Source: an uncultured Trueperaceae bacterium
GTDB lineage: Bacteria > Deinococcota > Deinococci > Deinococcales > Trueperaceae
Assembly: GCA_937873495.1 (NCBI GenBank)
Contig: CALMXZ010000011.1
Location: forward strand, 470,808 to 534,807
Reading direction: 5' to 3'
DNA: 64,000 nt
Made by a program: the position numbers and the translations under genes. The notes under the pieces are model-generated. The model did no database searches, was not told the origin of the DNA, and worked only from the letters and a program-made list of their open reading frames with translations. Of this stretch, positions 7,872-16,427 are shown piece by piece. Numbering within the stretch: the stretch's first letter is position 1; the number at the start of each line of letters is the position of its first letter.

Positions 7872-8767
7872 CCGACCTTGCGACCGAAGACGGCGAACCA
7901 GGGCCTGAAGCTCGGCTCGAGTTCGACGAGCTTGCGCGCCAACTCCCCCCTGTCGGCCGGCGGGAGGGCGGAGCGCAGCTCGGTCAGGTAACCCCAGCCG
8001 CGACGCTCCGAGAGGTCGAGTGCCCGCTCGGCGAACACGCCCTGGTACCAGAGGAGCCTCTCCCAGCCGGCCCGGTTGCGCGGGTACTCGAAGGCCGCCA
8101 GGTCGCCTGCCTCGGCGCTGGTGCCGGCCACCTGCCACCTCGACCACTCCGTCAGGCGCAGCAGGGCGTCGCGTTGGCCGGTGGCCCGCAACGCCTGCAC
8201 GAAGAGGTAGGTGGCGTTCAACTCGTCCAGCCACTTGAGGCGCGTGCGCAGGCCGCTCAGGTTGGCGACGGCGTGGCCCCACTCGTGCCCCACCATCAGG
8301 TCGACGAACTCGCCGAGCTGCGCCGGCGCGCTCACGCCCGCGCGCGCCGCGGCGAGCATGGCGCCGTCGAACCGTTGCAGGAGGCGCGGCTGGTGATCGG
8401 CCGCCACGATCACGTTCGCCTGCCGACCGCCCACGGCCGTGCGGGCGAACGGCAGGCCGTACGGGTAGCGGGCGAGCTTGTACCAGTCGCGCGAGTCGAC
8501 GACGAGCAGGGTCACGTCGGCCTCCGCGCCGAGGGCGGCGCGGGCCGCCTCGTGGAGCGGCCGCAAGAACGCCTGGATCTGGGCCGCCCGCCGCCGCGCC
8601 CCCGCCGAGTGGCGCGCCGGCAGCACGTCGTCCCGCAGTGGCCGGAGGTAGACGCCCGTCAGCGCGGCGGCAGGGTTGGCCGGCGCGCCGGTCGGAGAGC
8701 CGACGGGTTGCCCGTCGGCGGCGGCGCTCGGTCGCCCGTCCTGCCTGGTCCGTCTGGGGTTGGGCAT
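7868..8767 (-). CDS. Putative HExxH zinc metallopeptidase-like protein
   Basis: I do not recognise this 299-aa protein as a named family. It has HEWGH in LMVGHEWGHAVANL at about residues 170-183 and, some 20 residues later, LDELNATY, a plausible third gluzincin ligand. No signal peptide or membrane segment is seen; the first 40 residues are low-complexity Pro/Ala/Arg. It is convergent with the cyclase gene, sharing four bases at the stops, and divergent from the YhcB-like gene. A TACACT box lies nine bases before ATG 8767. Protease activity is inferred from the motif only. Confidence 0.65.
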   Translation of the reverse strand: MPNPRRTRQDGRPSAAADGQPVGSPTGAPANPAAALTGVYLRPLRDDVLPARHSAGARRRAAQIQAFLRPLHEAARAALGAEADVTLLVVDSRDWYKLARYPYGLPFARTAVGGRQANVIVAADHQPRLLQRFDGAMLAAARAGVSAPAQLGEFVDLMVGHEWGHAVANLSGLRTRLKWLDELNATYLFVQALRATGQRDALLRLTEWSRWQVAGTSAEAGDLAAFEYPRNRAGWERLLWYQGVFAERALDLSERRGWGYLTELRSALPPADRGELARKLVELEPSFRPWFAVFGRKVG

Positions 8768-8776
8768 CCTGGCCGC

Positions 8777-8782
8777 AGTGTA
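8777..8782 (-). promoter_or_regulatory. -10 box TACACT of the HExxH gene
   Basis: On the minus strand TACACT lies nine bases before ATG 8767. It sits back to back with the plus-strand TATGCT at 8806. Confidence 0.5.
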
Positions 8783-8805
8783 GGGGAAGCCGGCCGGGGC
8801 CTTGC

Positions 8806-8811
8806 TATGCT
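8806..8811 (+). promoter_or_regulatory. -10 box TATGCT, leaderless start of the YhcB-like gene
   Basis: TATGCT lies seven bases before ATG 8819 with no SD. The in-frame ATG 8807 falls inside the box and is therefore an unlikely start. Confidence 0.6.
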
Positions 8812-8818
8812 CGGCGGC

Positions 8819-9160
8819 ATGAGCGTGTGGCTATGGGCCGCGGTTGCCTTCCTCGTCGGTGCTGGAGCCGGCTGGGGGCTGTCGGCCTACTTGCGCGGCA
8901 GGCAGCCGAGCGAGCAGCGGCTGCGCCGCCTCCAGGGGGTCCTAGACCGCTTCCAGGGCGAGGTGGCGCAGCACTTCCAGGAGTCCGGCGAGCTGATCAC
9001 GCGCCTCCGGACGGACGTCGAGTCGCTCTACCACCACCTCGAGAGCGGGGCGGCCCGGCTCACCACTGAGGACGCCGCGCAGGCGCGCCTGCGTCAGCTC
9101 GAGGAGACCGCCGTCACGCAACCCGGGCACGGCGTGCCGGACCGGAGCGCCGAGCGGTGA
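8819..9160 (+). CDS. YhcB/DUF1043-like membrane-anchored coiled-coil protein
   Basis: This small 113-aa protein has one N-terminal membrane segment (WLWAAVAFLVGAGAGWGLSAYL) followed by a Gln/Arg/Leu-rich helix (RLRRLQGVLDRFQGEVAQHF) and a disordered tail. That is the layout of the YhcB (DUF1043, now LapD/ZapG) family, which links to cell division and envelope growth in other bacteria. The start is ATG 8819, set by the TATGCT box. The next gene encodes a cell-wall amidase. Family membership rests on architecture and is moderately sure. Confidence 0.65.
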   Translation: MSVWLWAAVAFLVGAGAGWGLSAYLRGRQPSEQRLRRLQGVLDRFQGEVAQHFQESGELITRLRTDVESLYHHLESGAARLTTEDAAQARLRQLEETAVTQPGHGVPDRSAER

Positions 9161-9272
9161 CTCGCGGGAGCGGCGGAATGGTCCGACCAACTCGCCGCCT
9201 ACCGCCTGTCGTGAAGCCGGGAAACCCGCTGTAGGGCGAATTTCCTCATGTTTCGACCCAGGGGGTGCGTGA

Positions 9273-9278
9273 TAGACT
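9273..9278 (+). promoter_or_regulatory. -10 box TAGACT of the amidase gene
   Basis: TAGACT lies ten bases before GTG 9289. An earlier in-frame GTG at 9265 is upstream of the box and would not be in the transcript. Confidence 0.5.
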
Positions 9279-9288
9279 CCCCGGCGAC

Positions 9289-10848
9289 GTGAAGCGGCTG
9301 CTGCTCATCCTCACCCTGCTGTTGACCTGCGTCACGGCCGCCGCTCAGGAACGGCACAACTACCTGGCGGTCAACGGCACCGTGGTGGACGCCGCCGGGC
9401 CCTACTACTTCATCCAACAGGGCGACAGTTCCAACGCCTTCGCGCGAGCACAGCCTCTCGCCGAAGCCATGAAGCTCACCGTGAACTACGTCGCCGACGA
9501 GAAAGTCCTCGTGTTCTCCGATGGGTTCAGGACGGCGCGCTTCAAGGCGACGGCGGACATCGCGGCCGGTCTGCCCAAGGCGCAGAACACGGTCACGCTC
9601 TCCCCCGCCCTCGGCGGTCAGACCACTTTGGCGAGCCCCATGGCCATCCTCGTCGACGGGGTCGCGTACGTAGCCGTCACGCCGCTCGTCACGGCGTTCG
9701 AGGGCGAGAGCGCGTGGAACCCCGAACGCCACATCATCACGATCGACACGGCGGACCGCCTCGGCTACACGCTCCCGCGGGCGCGGACCGGCATCACGGA
9801 CGGCGTCTCGCGCGTCGCCATCGACATCCCGGAGAACGCCGACTACCAGGTGGCCGCCGGGGGCAAGGCCTTCGTCATCGTCCTGCCGGGGGCCCGCTCC
9901 GAGTCGTACGAGGTGACGGTCGACGACCCCAACCTGAGCGCGCTCAGCGTCACGAACGGGGCCGGTGGCGTCAGGATCGGCGTGCACACCAAGTTCGACC
10001 TCGCGGCGTCGGGCAGCGGCTTCCGCGTCGGCCTCGTGCCGAAGGCCACCGGGCGCACCCTGTACGTCGACTTCGCACCGGCCGTGCGCGGCACCGCCGT
10101 TACGGCGCTGCAAACGACCCCCACGCCGACCGAGACACCGGTGCAGGCGCTGCAGACGGTGCCGGAGCAGCGGCAGGTCGTCGTCATAGACGCCGGGCAC
10201 GGGGGCAACGACCCCGGGGCGACCGGCTACGCCGTCGAGAAGACAGTCGTCCTCTCCGTGGCGTTGCAGCTCAAGCGGCTGCTGGAGGCGGAGGGCGTCG
10301 AGGTCATCCTCACCAGGGGCGACGACACCTTCCTCACCTTGCAGCAGCGCTCGCTCTTCGCCGCCCCGGAGCGCAACCTGTTCGTCTCGATCCACGCGAA
10401 CTCCGCCGCCAACGCCTCGGCCTCCGGGATCGAGACGTGGGTGTTCGGCGAACCGCTCAACCCCTCCCTCATCGACAGGGCGATCGAGGAGAACGGGGGC
10501 GGCACGGAAGGGCAGGCCCTCACCGAGGAGGCGCGCGCCAGCGCCCGCGACCTGGCCGCCGACATCTTGCGCGAGGCCCAACTCAACTACTCGCTCACCC
10601 TGGCCGAGACCGTGCAGCGCAACCTGATCGAGGCGACGGGCGCGCGCGACCGCGGCGTGAGAGCCAACCTCTTCTACGTGATCCGCACCGCGCGTATCCC
10701 CGCCATCCTCGTGGAGCTCGGCTTCGTCAGCAACCCGGAGGAGGGGCGCGACCTGGCCTCTTCGAGCTACCAGGGCAAACTGGCCCAGGCGTTGGCGGAC
10801 GGCCTGCTCGAGTTCCTCCACGGCGGGGGCCTGGTCGCGAGGCGCTGA
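9289..10848 (+). CDS. N-acetylmuramoyl-L-alanine amidase (Amidase_3) with AMIN domain
   Basis: The 519-aa secreted enzyme cleaves the amide bond between MurNAc and the stem peptide. A signal peptide (LLLILTLLLTCVTAAAQ) precedes a copper-amine-oxidase-N-like domain at about 20-150, an AMIN-type domain at about 160-265 that would target it to septal envelope structures, a short Thr/Pro linker, and the Amidase_3 domain from about 290. The zinc and catalytic motifs are visible: DAGHGGNDPG, the Glu of VEKTVVLS, SIHANS and LVELGFVSN. With the EnvC-like activator encoded nearby, this is a likely target of FtsX signalling, though not in the same operon. Confidence 0.9.
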   Translation: MKRLLLILTLLLTCVTAAAQERHNYLAVNGTVVDAAGPYYFIQQGDSSNAFARAQPLAEAMKLTVNYVADEKVLVFSDGFRTARFKATADIAAGLPKAQNTVTLSPALGGQTTLASPMAILVDGVAYVAVTPLVTAFEGESAWNPERHIITIDTADRLGYTLPRARTGITDGVSRVAIDIPENADYQVAAGGKAFVIVLPGARSESYEVTVDDPNLSALSVTNGAGGVRIGVHTKFDLAASGSGFRVGLVPKATGRTLYVDFAPAVRGTAVTALQTTPTPTETPVQALQTVPEQRQVVVIDAGHGGNDPGATGYAVEKTVVLSVALQLKRLLEAEGVEVILTRGDDTFLTLQQRSLFAAPERNLFVSIHANSAANASASGIETWVFGEPLNPSLIDRAIEENGGGTEGQALTEEARASARDLAADILREAQLNYSLTLAETVQRNLIEATGARDRGVRANLFYVIRTARIPAILVELGFVSNPEEGRDLASSSYQGKLAQALADGLLEFLHGGGLVARR

Positions 10849-10899
10849 AGGCAGCACGGCCCGGGAACGGCGTTATGGAGCGGTGTAGCATGTTGGAGC

Positions 10900-11352
10900 A
10901 TGTCAAGCCGCTACCACGACCGACCCGGCAGAGCGCGCGACGTGGCCGCTTCGACGGTCGCGGGGGCGGGCGGCGTGGTCTTCGGGCCCGGCGGGAAGGT
11001 GCTACTCCTGAGGCACGGCGGCGGTCACTGGGTGTTCCCTAAGGGGCACGTCGAGCAAGGCGAGACGCAGCTGCAGGCCGCCCTCAGGGAGGTGGCCGAG
11101 GAGGCGGGCGTGAACGCGCGGTGCGACCACCCGAAGCGCACCTGGACGACGTACTACCGCAACCCGCGGGGCGTGTACCGCCTCATCACCTGGTTCCGCT
11201 GCGAGGCGGAGGACACGGCGACCAACGTCACTGAGGAAGCGTTCGTGGCGGGGGGCTTCTACCCGCCCATAGAAGCGCTCGAGCTCCTGACGCACCGCAC
11301 CGACCGCGACCTCCTCCGGCGCGTCCTGAACGAAGGGGAGCGAAACGCGTGA
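10900..11352 (+). CDS. Nudix hydrolase
   Basis: The 150-aa protein has a complete Nudix box at residues 49-71 (GHVEQGETQLQAALREVAEEAGV) in a small alpha/beta fold. Family members hydrolyse nucleoside diphosphates linked to another moiety. The substrate is not readable; lengths near 150 with WVFPKGH resemble diadenosine polyphosphate or MutT-like enzymes. A TAGCAT box lies eight bases before ATG 10900, with GGAG in between. Its stop overlaps the next gene start as GTGA. Confidence 0.85.
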   Translation: MSSRYHDRPGRARDVAASTVAGAGGVVFGPGGKVLLLRHGGGHWVFPKGHVEQGETQLQAALREVAEEAGVNARCDHPKRTWTTYYRNPRGVYRLITWFRCEAEDTATNVTEEAFVAGGFYPPIEALELLTHRTDRDLLRRVLNEGERNA

Positions 11353-12503
11353 ACGAGATGGGCGGCAACGGCCGCGGCATGCAGCCGCGCCAGCCCGGCG
11401 CGGCGCAGGGCGAGCAAGCGACGCTGGGGCTGAACCCCACGAGCGCAAGCCGCTCCCAGGACGCGAGCCTCGGCACCGGCGCCCAAGGGATGCTCGGCGA
11501 CACGGGCGAGCACAGCGCCGAGTGGCTCCTCGAGAACCTGCGCGCCATCAGGCTCTCTGGCACGCTGGCGCTGGCGGACGGCACCGGCACCACGCTCCTC
11601 CTGCTCGCCCGCGGCCAGGTGGAGGCGAGCTTCAAGCTCGGACCGTACGCGCGCCTCGACGCACCGGATCAGCGCTTCCACCTGCACACGCACGAACCGT
11701 CCGTCACCCCCCAGCTGCCGCCGCGCTTCCCAACGAGCAAGTCGCCGCTCCTGCGTGCGCTGCCGCGCCTCGCCCCGCCCCAGCGGCTGACCCCCGGCGC
11801 CATCGACCTCCCCGACCTGCTCGAACGCCTGCACGAGTCGGGGTTCGACGGCTGCCTGAGCTACACGACCGAGCGCGAACGGTCCATCGCCCTGCTCGTC
11901 GGCGGCGGCGTGAGGGCCGCCGTGCACGAGGTCGGCGGCGCGCTCCACGACCGGGCGGAGGCCATGCGGGCGCTGCAGAAGGCCGGACAGGCCCGCGCCA
12001 AGGGTCTGCTGGAGCTGGACGCCTTGGAGCCGGCCGTCGTCCTACCGCTGGCGGCGCTCGCCCTCGGCAAGAGCGCGCCGGTCGACGGCTCTGCGTTCAC
12101 CGGCCTCGAGGTCTTCGGCTCGGGCTTCCGGTACTACAAGCACGGCCAACCGTTCCTGGAGGTACTCGCTCCGACGGACGGCCCGACGCGCCGGTACGCC
12201 CTGGCGGAGCAGGCCGTCGAGCGCGCGCCGCAACTCGAGCTCCCCGACGAGCCGCCGGGCTGGGAGGACCGCCGCTTCGCCCTCACGCTGCGGGGCCGCG
12301 ACGCTCTCAACCCCATGACCGCCCTCTACATGACCTTCCGCTCCGAGCACGGCGCCGAGGGCCTGCGCCTCCTCGAGGCGCTCGGCAAGGGCGAGACCCT
12401 CGGCCGCACCGCCGACGCGCTCGGCTTGGAGCTCGGCGACATGCGGCCGTGGCTCGAGCGGCTTGAGCGTTCTGGCATGCTGCGCGAGCTGGCGGGTCAC
12501 TGA
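11349..12503 (+). CDS. PATAN/DUF4388-like protein with two related domains
   Basis: This 384-aa protein of unknown function starts with about 50 disordered residues. Two segments resemble one another and DUF4388: SAEWLLENLRAIRLSGTLAL at about 57-110, and DLPDLLERLHESGFDGCLSY at about 157-215, each followed by a hydrophobic strand and a long helix. The C-terminus (about 320-380) looks like a winged helix. It is cytoplasmic by appearance. GTG 11349 overlaps the Nudix stop; ATG 11358 is an alternative. It resembles the DUF4388 protein at 1264-2154 in logic only. Confidence 0.65.
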   Translation: MNEMGGNGRGMQPRQPGAAQGEQATLGLNPTSASRSQDASLGTGAQGMLGDTGEHSAEWLLENLRAIRLSGTLALADGTGTTLLLLARGQVEASFKLGPYARLDAPDQRFHLHTHEPSVTPQLPPRFPTSKSPLLRALPRLAPPQRLTPGAIDLPDLLERLHESGFDGCLSYTTERERSIALLVGGGVRAAVHEVGGALHDRAEAMRALQKAGQARAKGLLELDALEPAVVLPLAALALGKSAPVDGSAFTGLEVFGSGFRYYKHGQPFLEVLAPTDGPTRRYALAEQAVERAPQLELPDEPPGWEDRRFALTLRGRDALNPMTALYMTFRSEHGAEGLRLLEALGKGETLGRTADALGLELGDMRPWLERLERSGMLRELAGH

Positions 12504-12566
12504 GCCTCGTGCCGCTTATTGGCGTATCCTAGTCGGGCTTTGAACGAGCCAAGGGAGTACGCCACC

Positions 12567-14027
12567 GTGGTCGAGCGCGCCGACGAGGTCTCGCTCCGCG
12601 AGCTCTACCTCATCTTCCGTCGCGGTTTCTGGCTCATCGCCGGCGTCGCCGCGTTGGCGGCCGTGGTGGCGTTCGCGTACCTCTCGACCCGCCCAGCGTC
12701 CTACGTCGCCAGCGCCACCGTCCAGGTAACGGCCCCGCAACCGGCCACGTCCGGGGAGCTGGCGAGCCTGGTCCCCCAGGTCGGCATGGGCGTGCAGTCG
12801 TACACATCGTTGGCCATGTCGAACGCCGTGCTGTTCGAGGCGCTGAACGGCGTGGACCAGCAGGACTCGGAAGAGCAGGGCGCGGAGGAGCAGGGCGCGC
12901 CCCAGGGCGTCGAGGCGCCGCCGCCCGCCACCACGACCTACGACCTGACGCCGTTGAGGCAGCTCCGGCAGGACCTCAAGCTCACCGCCATCGACACGTC
13001 GAACCAAGCGCGTGGCCAACTCACCGTCCAGCACACCGCCACCGCCGGCGACGCCGCGCAAGCCGCGGAACTCGCCAACGACTGGGCCCAAGCCAGCGCC
13101 AGGGCGGCCACCACCGCGATGCGCGGCGCCGTCGACCTGGCGGTCAACGCGGCGCAGAGGGAGCTGAGCGCGAGGGAGGCGGAGCTCGTGACGGCGCGAG
13201 ACGCCTGGACCGCGTTCTCCAAGGAGGACGCGCGCCCCGCGTTGCAGAGCCAGTTGGCGCAGTTGGCCGTCCAGCAGTCGGCCACCCGCACGCGCTCGGC
13301 GGAGCTCGACCTCCTGATCGCGTCGAACGGCGCGCGGCAGGCGCTCCTGGCCGCGGCCGCGGAGGCGCGCGCCGACGCGACGCACGCACCGCTCGAGGTC
13401 CAGGTCAAGGCCCTAGTTGACGCCGGCGCACTCGACGCAGGCACTGCCGCCGCCCTGGCGGCGGCCATCGCGCAGCTCCCCCCGGGCGTGGCCACCGGCG
13501 ATCAGAGCGTCCTCGGGCTCGTGAGCCGTGCTCGCATCGAGTCGTTGGCCGCCGACCTGGCCGGCCAGGTCGCCGAGCGTGAGCAGCTCAGGAGAGACTC
13601 GAACAACGCCGAGACGGAGGCCGCCGCGCTGCGCGAGCGCTTGGCCGACCTCGAGCTGCGGGCCGCCGCGCCCCAAGCGGCCCTTCGCAACGCCACGGCC
13701 GCGTACGACCGCGTGGCCGCCGTCATGCCGCTCCTCACGCTCCAGCAGGGCATGGTGGACGACGCGGCCCGGGTGATCATCGGCGCCTCCGAGCCGCTCG
13801 AGCCGAAGCCGAGGAACCGCCTGACCGTCACGTTGGCAGCGCTGCTGGTGGGCGGGCTGCTCGCCACGCTGTTCGTGTTCCTGCGCTCCGCGGTGGCCGA
13901 GCCGCAGCGCCCCGCGCTCGAGCCGGTCGTCACCACCGGTCACGGCAACCCCTTCAGCAGCCAGGTGCCGACCGCTACGGCCGGGCGCGAAGCGCAGGCG
14001 CGGCAGGGCCCGAGCCGACGCAGTTAG
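12567..14027 (+). CDS. Wzz-type polysaccharide chain-length/co-polymerase protein
   Basis: The 486-aa protein has the polysaccharide co-polymerase layout: an N-terminal membrane segment at about 20-42 (FWLIAGVAALAAVVAFAYL), a large periplasmic region with long helices (about 195-390), and a second membrane segment near the C-terminus (TVTLAALLVGGLLATLFVFL). No Walker motif or BY-kinase domain follows, so it is a Wzz-like subunit rather than a kinase fusion. It opens the polysaccharide locus and precedes the rhamnose genes by 8 nt. GTG 12567 has AAGGGAG nine bases upstream; TTG 12540, nine bases after a TATCCT box, is an alternative. Confidence 0.8.
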   Translation: MVERADEVSLRELYLIFRRGFWLIAGVAALAAVVAFAYLSTRPASYVASATVQVTAPQPATSGELASLVPQVGMGVQSYTSLAMSNAVLFEALNGVDQQDSEEQGAEEQGAPQGVEAPPPATTTYDLTPLRQLRQDLKLTAIDTSNQARGQLTVQHTATAGDAAQAAELANDWAQASARAATTAMRGAVDLAVNAAQRELSAREAELVTARDAWTAFSKEDARPALQSQLAQLAVQQSATRTRSAELDLLIASNGARQALLAAAAEARADATHAPLEVQVKALVDAGALDAGTAAALAAAIAQLPPGVATGDQSVLGLVSRARIESLAADLAGQVAEREQLRRDSNNAETEAAALRERLADLELRAAAPQAALRNATAAYDRVAAVMPLLTLQQGMVDDAARVIIGASEPLEPKPRNRLTVTLAALLVGGLLATLFVFLRSAVAEPQRPALEPVVTTGHGNPFSSQVPTATAGREAQARQGPSRRS

Positions 14028-14035
14028 GACCGCTG

Positions 14036-14797
14036 ATGACCGCCTCGCCGCCGCCCGCTGCCGGCAGCCTGCTGCTGACGGGCGGGAGCGGCGTGCTCGG
14101 GCGAGAGCTGCGAGCCCTCCTGCCAGGCGTGATGGCGCCCGGCTCGCTCGACCTCGACGTTACCGATGAGCGCCGTGCCGCCCAGGTGATCGCGTCAGCA
14201 GCGCCGCGCGTCGTCGTGCACTGCGCCGCCTACACGGACGTCCGCGCGGCCGAGTCGGAGCGCGAGCGGTGCTGGCTCGTCAACGTGGTGGGCACGCGCA
14301 ACGTGGCGCGGGCGGCCAGGGAGGCCGGTGCGCGCTTGGTGCACGTCTCGACGGACTACGTGTTCTTCGGTGACCGGGGCGGCTACCGTGAGGACGACGT
14401 GCCCGGCCCGGTGCGCAACTACTACTCGCTCACGAAGCTCGTCGCCGAGGAGGTGGTGCGGGCCCAGCCCGACTCCCTCGTGGTGCGCACGAGCTTCAGG
14501 CCCCGCGCGTGGCCGTACCCGACAGCCTTCACCGACCTCTACACGTCTCAGGACTACGTCGACGTGATAGCCCCCCTGTTGGTCGAGCTGATCGCGCACC
14601 TCGACGAGGTAGAGGACGACACCCTCCACGTGGCCACCGAGCGCAAGAGCGTGTTCGACCTGGCCGCGCGCCGGGCGCCCGGGGTGCGGCGCGCGAGCAA
14701 GGCCGAGGCCGGCGTGCCGCTGCCGGACGACGTCTCACTCGACGTGGAACGCTTCGGACGCCTGCGCGCCGCGTGGGAACGGCAGACGACGCCATGA
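14036..14797 (+). CDS. rfbD: dTDP-4-dehydrorhamnose reductase-like (RmlD)
   Basis: The 253-aa SDR protein shows the nucleotide motif TGGSGVLG at about residues 16-23, VHCAAYTDV, STDYVFFG and the catalytic YSLTK. It would reduce dTDP-4-keto-L-rhamnose to dTDP-L-rhamnose, the last step of the pathway encoded by the next three genes. It is some 30-40 residues shorter than typical RmlD, mainly in the substrate-binding C-terminal part, so its activity deserves a check. It overlaps rfbC by ATGA. Confidence 0.8.
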   Translation: MTASPPPAAGSLLLTGGSGVLGRELRALLPGVMAPGSLDLDVTDERRAAQVIASAAPRVVVHCAAYTDVRAAESERERCWLVNVVGTRNVARAAREAGARLVHVSTDYVFFGDRGGYREDDVPGPVRNYYSLTKLVAEEVVRAQPDSLVVRTSFRPRAWPYPTAFTDLYTSQDYVDVIAPLLVELIAHLDEVEDDTLHVATERKSVFDLAARRAPGVRRASKAEAGVPLPDDVSLDVERFGRLRAAWERQTTP

Positions 14798-15348
14798 ACG
14801 TGACGTCCCTGGCCATCCCGGACGTCAAGCTGGTGACGCCGAGCGTGAAGCCGGACGCGCGGGGCTTCTTCCTCGAACGGTGGAGCGAGGCGGCGTCCGC
14901 CGCGGCCGGGTTGCCGCTGCGGTTCGCGCAGGACAACCACTCGCGCTCCACGCGCGGGGTGTTGCGCGGCCTCCACTTCCAGACCGGTCCGTACGCGCAG
15001 GGGAAGCTGATCGGGGTGGCGCGAGGGAAGATACTGGACGTGGCCGTCGACCTGCGGCGCGGCTCCGCCACCTTCGGCGGGTGGGTGAGTTCCGTCCTCG
15101 ACGATGTCGAACTGTGCCAGCTATGGGTGCCCGCCGGCTTCGCCCACGGGTTCCTCGTGCTCTCGGAGGTGGCAGACGTGCTGTACAAGACCGACCGACC
15201 GTACGCCCCGACCGCGGACGCGGGCGTGCGCTGGGACGACCCGACGCTCGGCGTCGACTGGGGGATCACCGACCCGCTCCTCTCGCCAAGGGACGCCCTG
15301 CTACCGCTCCTCGCCGACCTGGAAGCGTTCCCGGAGGGCCGACCATGA
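14794..15348 (+). CDS. rfbC: dTDP-4-dehydrorhamnose 3,5-epimerase (RmlC)
   Basis: The 184-aa cupin epimerises dTDP-4-keto-6-deoxyglucose at C3 and C5. The family signatures are present: DARGFFLERW near residues 21-30, RFAQDNHS, RGVLRGLHFQ with the catalytic His, and PAGFAHGFLVLS. ATG 14794 overlaps the rfbD stop, and the gene end overlaps rfbB, both as ATGA, giving tight coupling through the four genes. Confidence 0.93.
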   Translation: MNVTSLAIPDVKLVTPSVKPDARGFFLERWSEAASAAAGLPLRFAQDNHSRSTRGVLRGLHFQTGPYAQGKLIGVARGKILDVAVDLRRGSATFGGWVSSVLDDVELCQLWVPAGFAHGFLVLSEVADVLYKTDRPYAPTADAGVRWDDPTLGVDWGITDPLLSPRDALLPLLADLEAFPEGRP

Positions 15349-16427
15349 CCACGTACCTCGTGACTGGTGCGGCCGGCTTCATCGGCTCCGCCCTGGTGCG
15401 TCACCTCGTGCGGCGCGGCGGAGCCGGCGGCGTGCGCGTCGTGAGCGTCGACGCCTTCACGTACGCCGCCGACCCGGAGCGTCTGCGACCGGCGGGTGGT
15501 GAGCCGGCGCACCGGCTCGTGCGGCTCGACATCAACGACGTGGACGGCATGGCGTCCCTCCTCGCCGAGGAACGGCCGGCGGTCGTCTTCCACCTGGCCG
15601 CCGAGACGCACGTCGACCGCTCGATAGACGGGCCCGGCGCCTTCCTACGTGCCAACACCATGGGAACCTTCAACCTGCTCGAGGCCGTCAGGCGCTGCTG
15701 GCAGTCGCTGCCGGCGGCCGAGCGCGCCGCGTTTCGGCTGGTCAACGTGAGCACGGACGAGGTCTACGGCAGCCTCGGACCCACGGGAGCGTTCGACGAG
15801 GGCAGCCCGTACGACCCGCGCTCGCCGTACAGCGCCAGCAAGGCCGGCGCCGATCACTTCGCGAGCGCCTACTTCCACACCTTCGGCCTGCCCGTCATGA
15901 CGACGCACGCAGCCAACAACTACGGCCCGTTCCAGTTCCCGGAGAAGCTAGTGCCGCTGGCCGTCAACCGAGCTCTGGCAGGCCAGAGCGTGCCCATGTA
16001 CGGCGACGGCATGCAGGTCCGCGACTGGCTCCACGTCGACGACCACGCGCGCGGCCTCGTGGCCGTGGCGGAGCGCGGCCGACCGGGCGCCACCTACCTC
16101 ATGGGCGGGGGGCACGAGCTAACGAACCGAGCCATGCTGGAACAACTCCTCGGCTACCTCAACGACCTGGCGCCCGGCCGTGAGGACTACCGCCGCCTGA
16201 TCCAGAGCGTCCCCGACCGCCCCGGCCACGACAGACGCTACGCGGTCGACTCGCGCCGCGCCGAGAGCGAGCTCGGGTGGCGGAGGCTCGTGCCGTTCGA
16301 CGACGGCCTGCGTGACACGGTGAAGTGGAACATCGAGAACCGGCAGTGGGTGAGCTCCATCACGGAGCGTTACGACCTGAGGCGCCTGGGGCTCGGCACG
16401 AGCGTGACGGGGGCGCCGTCGGCGTGA
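15345..16427 (+). CDS. rfbB: dTDP-glucose 4,6-dehydratase (RmlB)
   Basis: The 360-aa extended SDR converts dTDP-glucose to dTDP-4-keto-6-deoxyglucose. It has TGAAGFIGS at 7-15, [19 protein letters not shown] (active-site Thr-Asp-Glu), YSASKAGAD with the catalytic Tyr and Lys, and [15 protein letters not shown]. Length and motifs are normal. It overlaps rfbC and rfbA by four bases each. Confidence 0.95.
   Translation: MTTYLVTGAAGFIGSALVRHLVRRGGAGGVRVVSVDAFTYAADPERLRPAGGEPAHRLVRLDINDVDGMASLLAEERPAVVFHLAAETHVDRSIDGPGAFLRANTMGTFNLLEAVRRCWQSLPAAERAAFRLVNVSTDEVYGSLGPTGAFDEGSPYDPRSPYSASKAGADHFASAYFHTFGLPVMTTHAANNYGPFQFPEKLVPLAVNRALAGQSVPMYGDGMQVRDWLHVDDHARGLVAVAERGRPGATYLMGGGHELTNRAMLEQLLGYLNDLAPGREDYRRLIQSVPDRPGHDRRYAVDSRRAESELGWRRLVPFDDGLRDTVKWNIENRQWVSSITERYDLRRLGLGTSVTGAPSA

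Noticed and set aside
9265-9267. GTG 9265 as amidase start
   Set aside because: The TAGACT box lies downstream of it, so the transcript would not include it; GTG 9289 also gives a better signal peptide.
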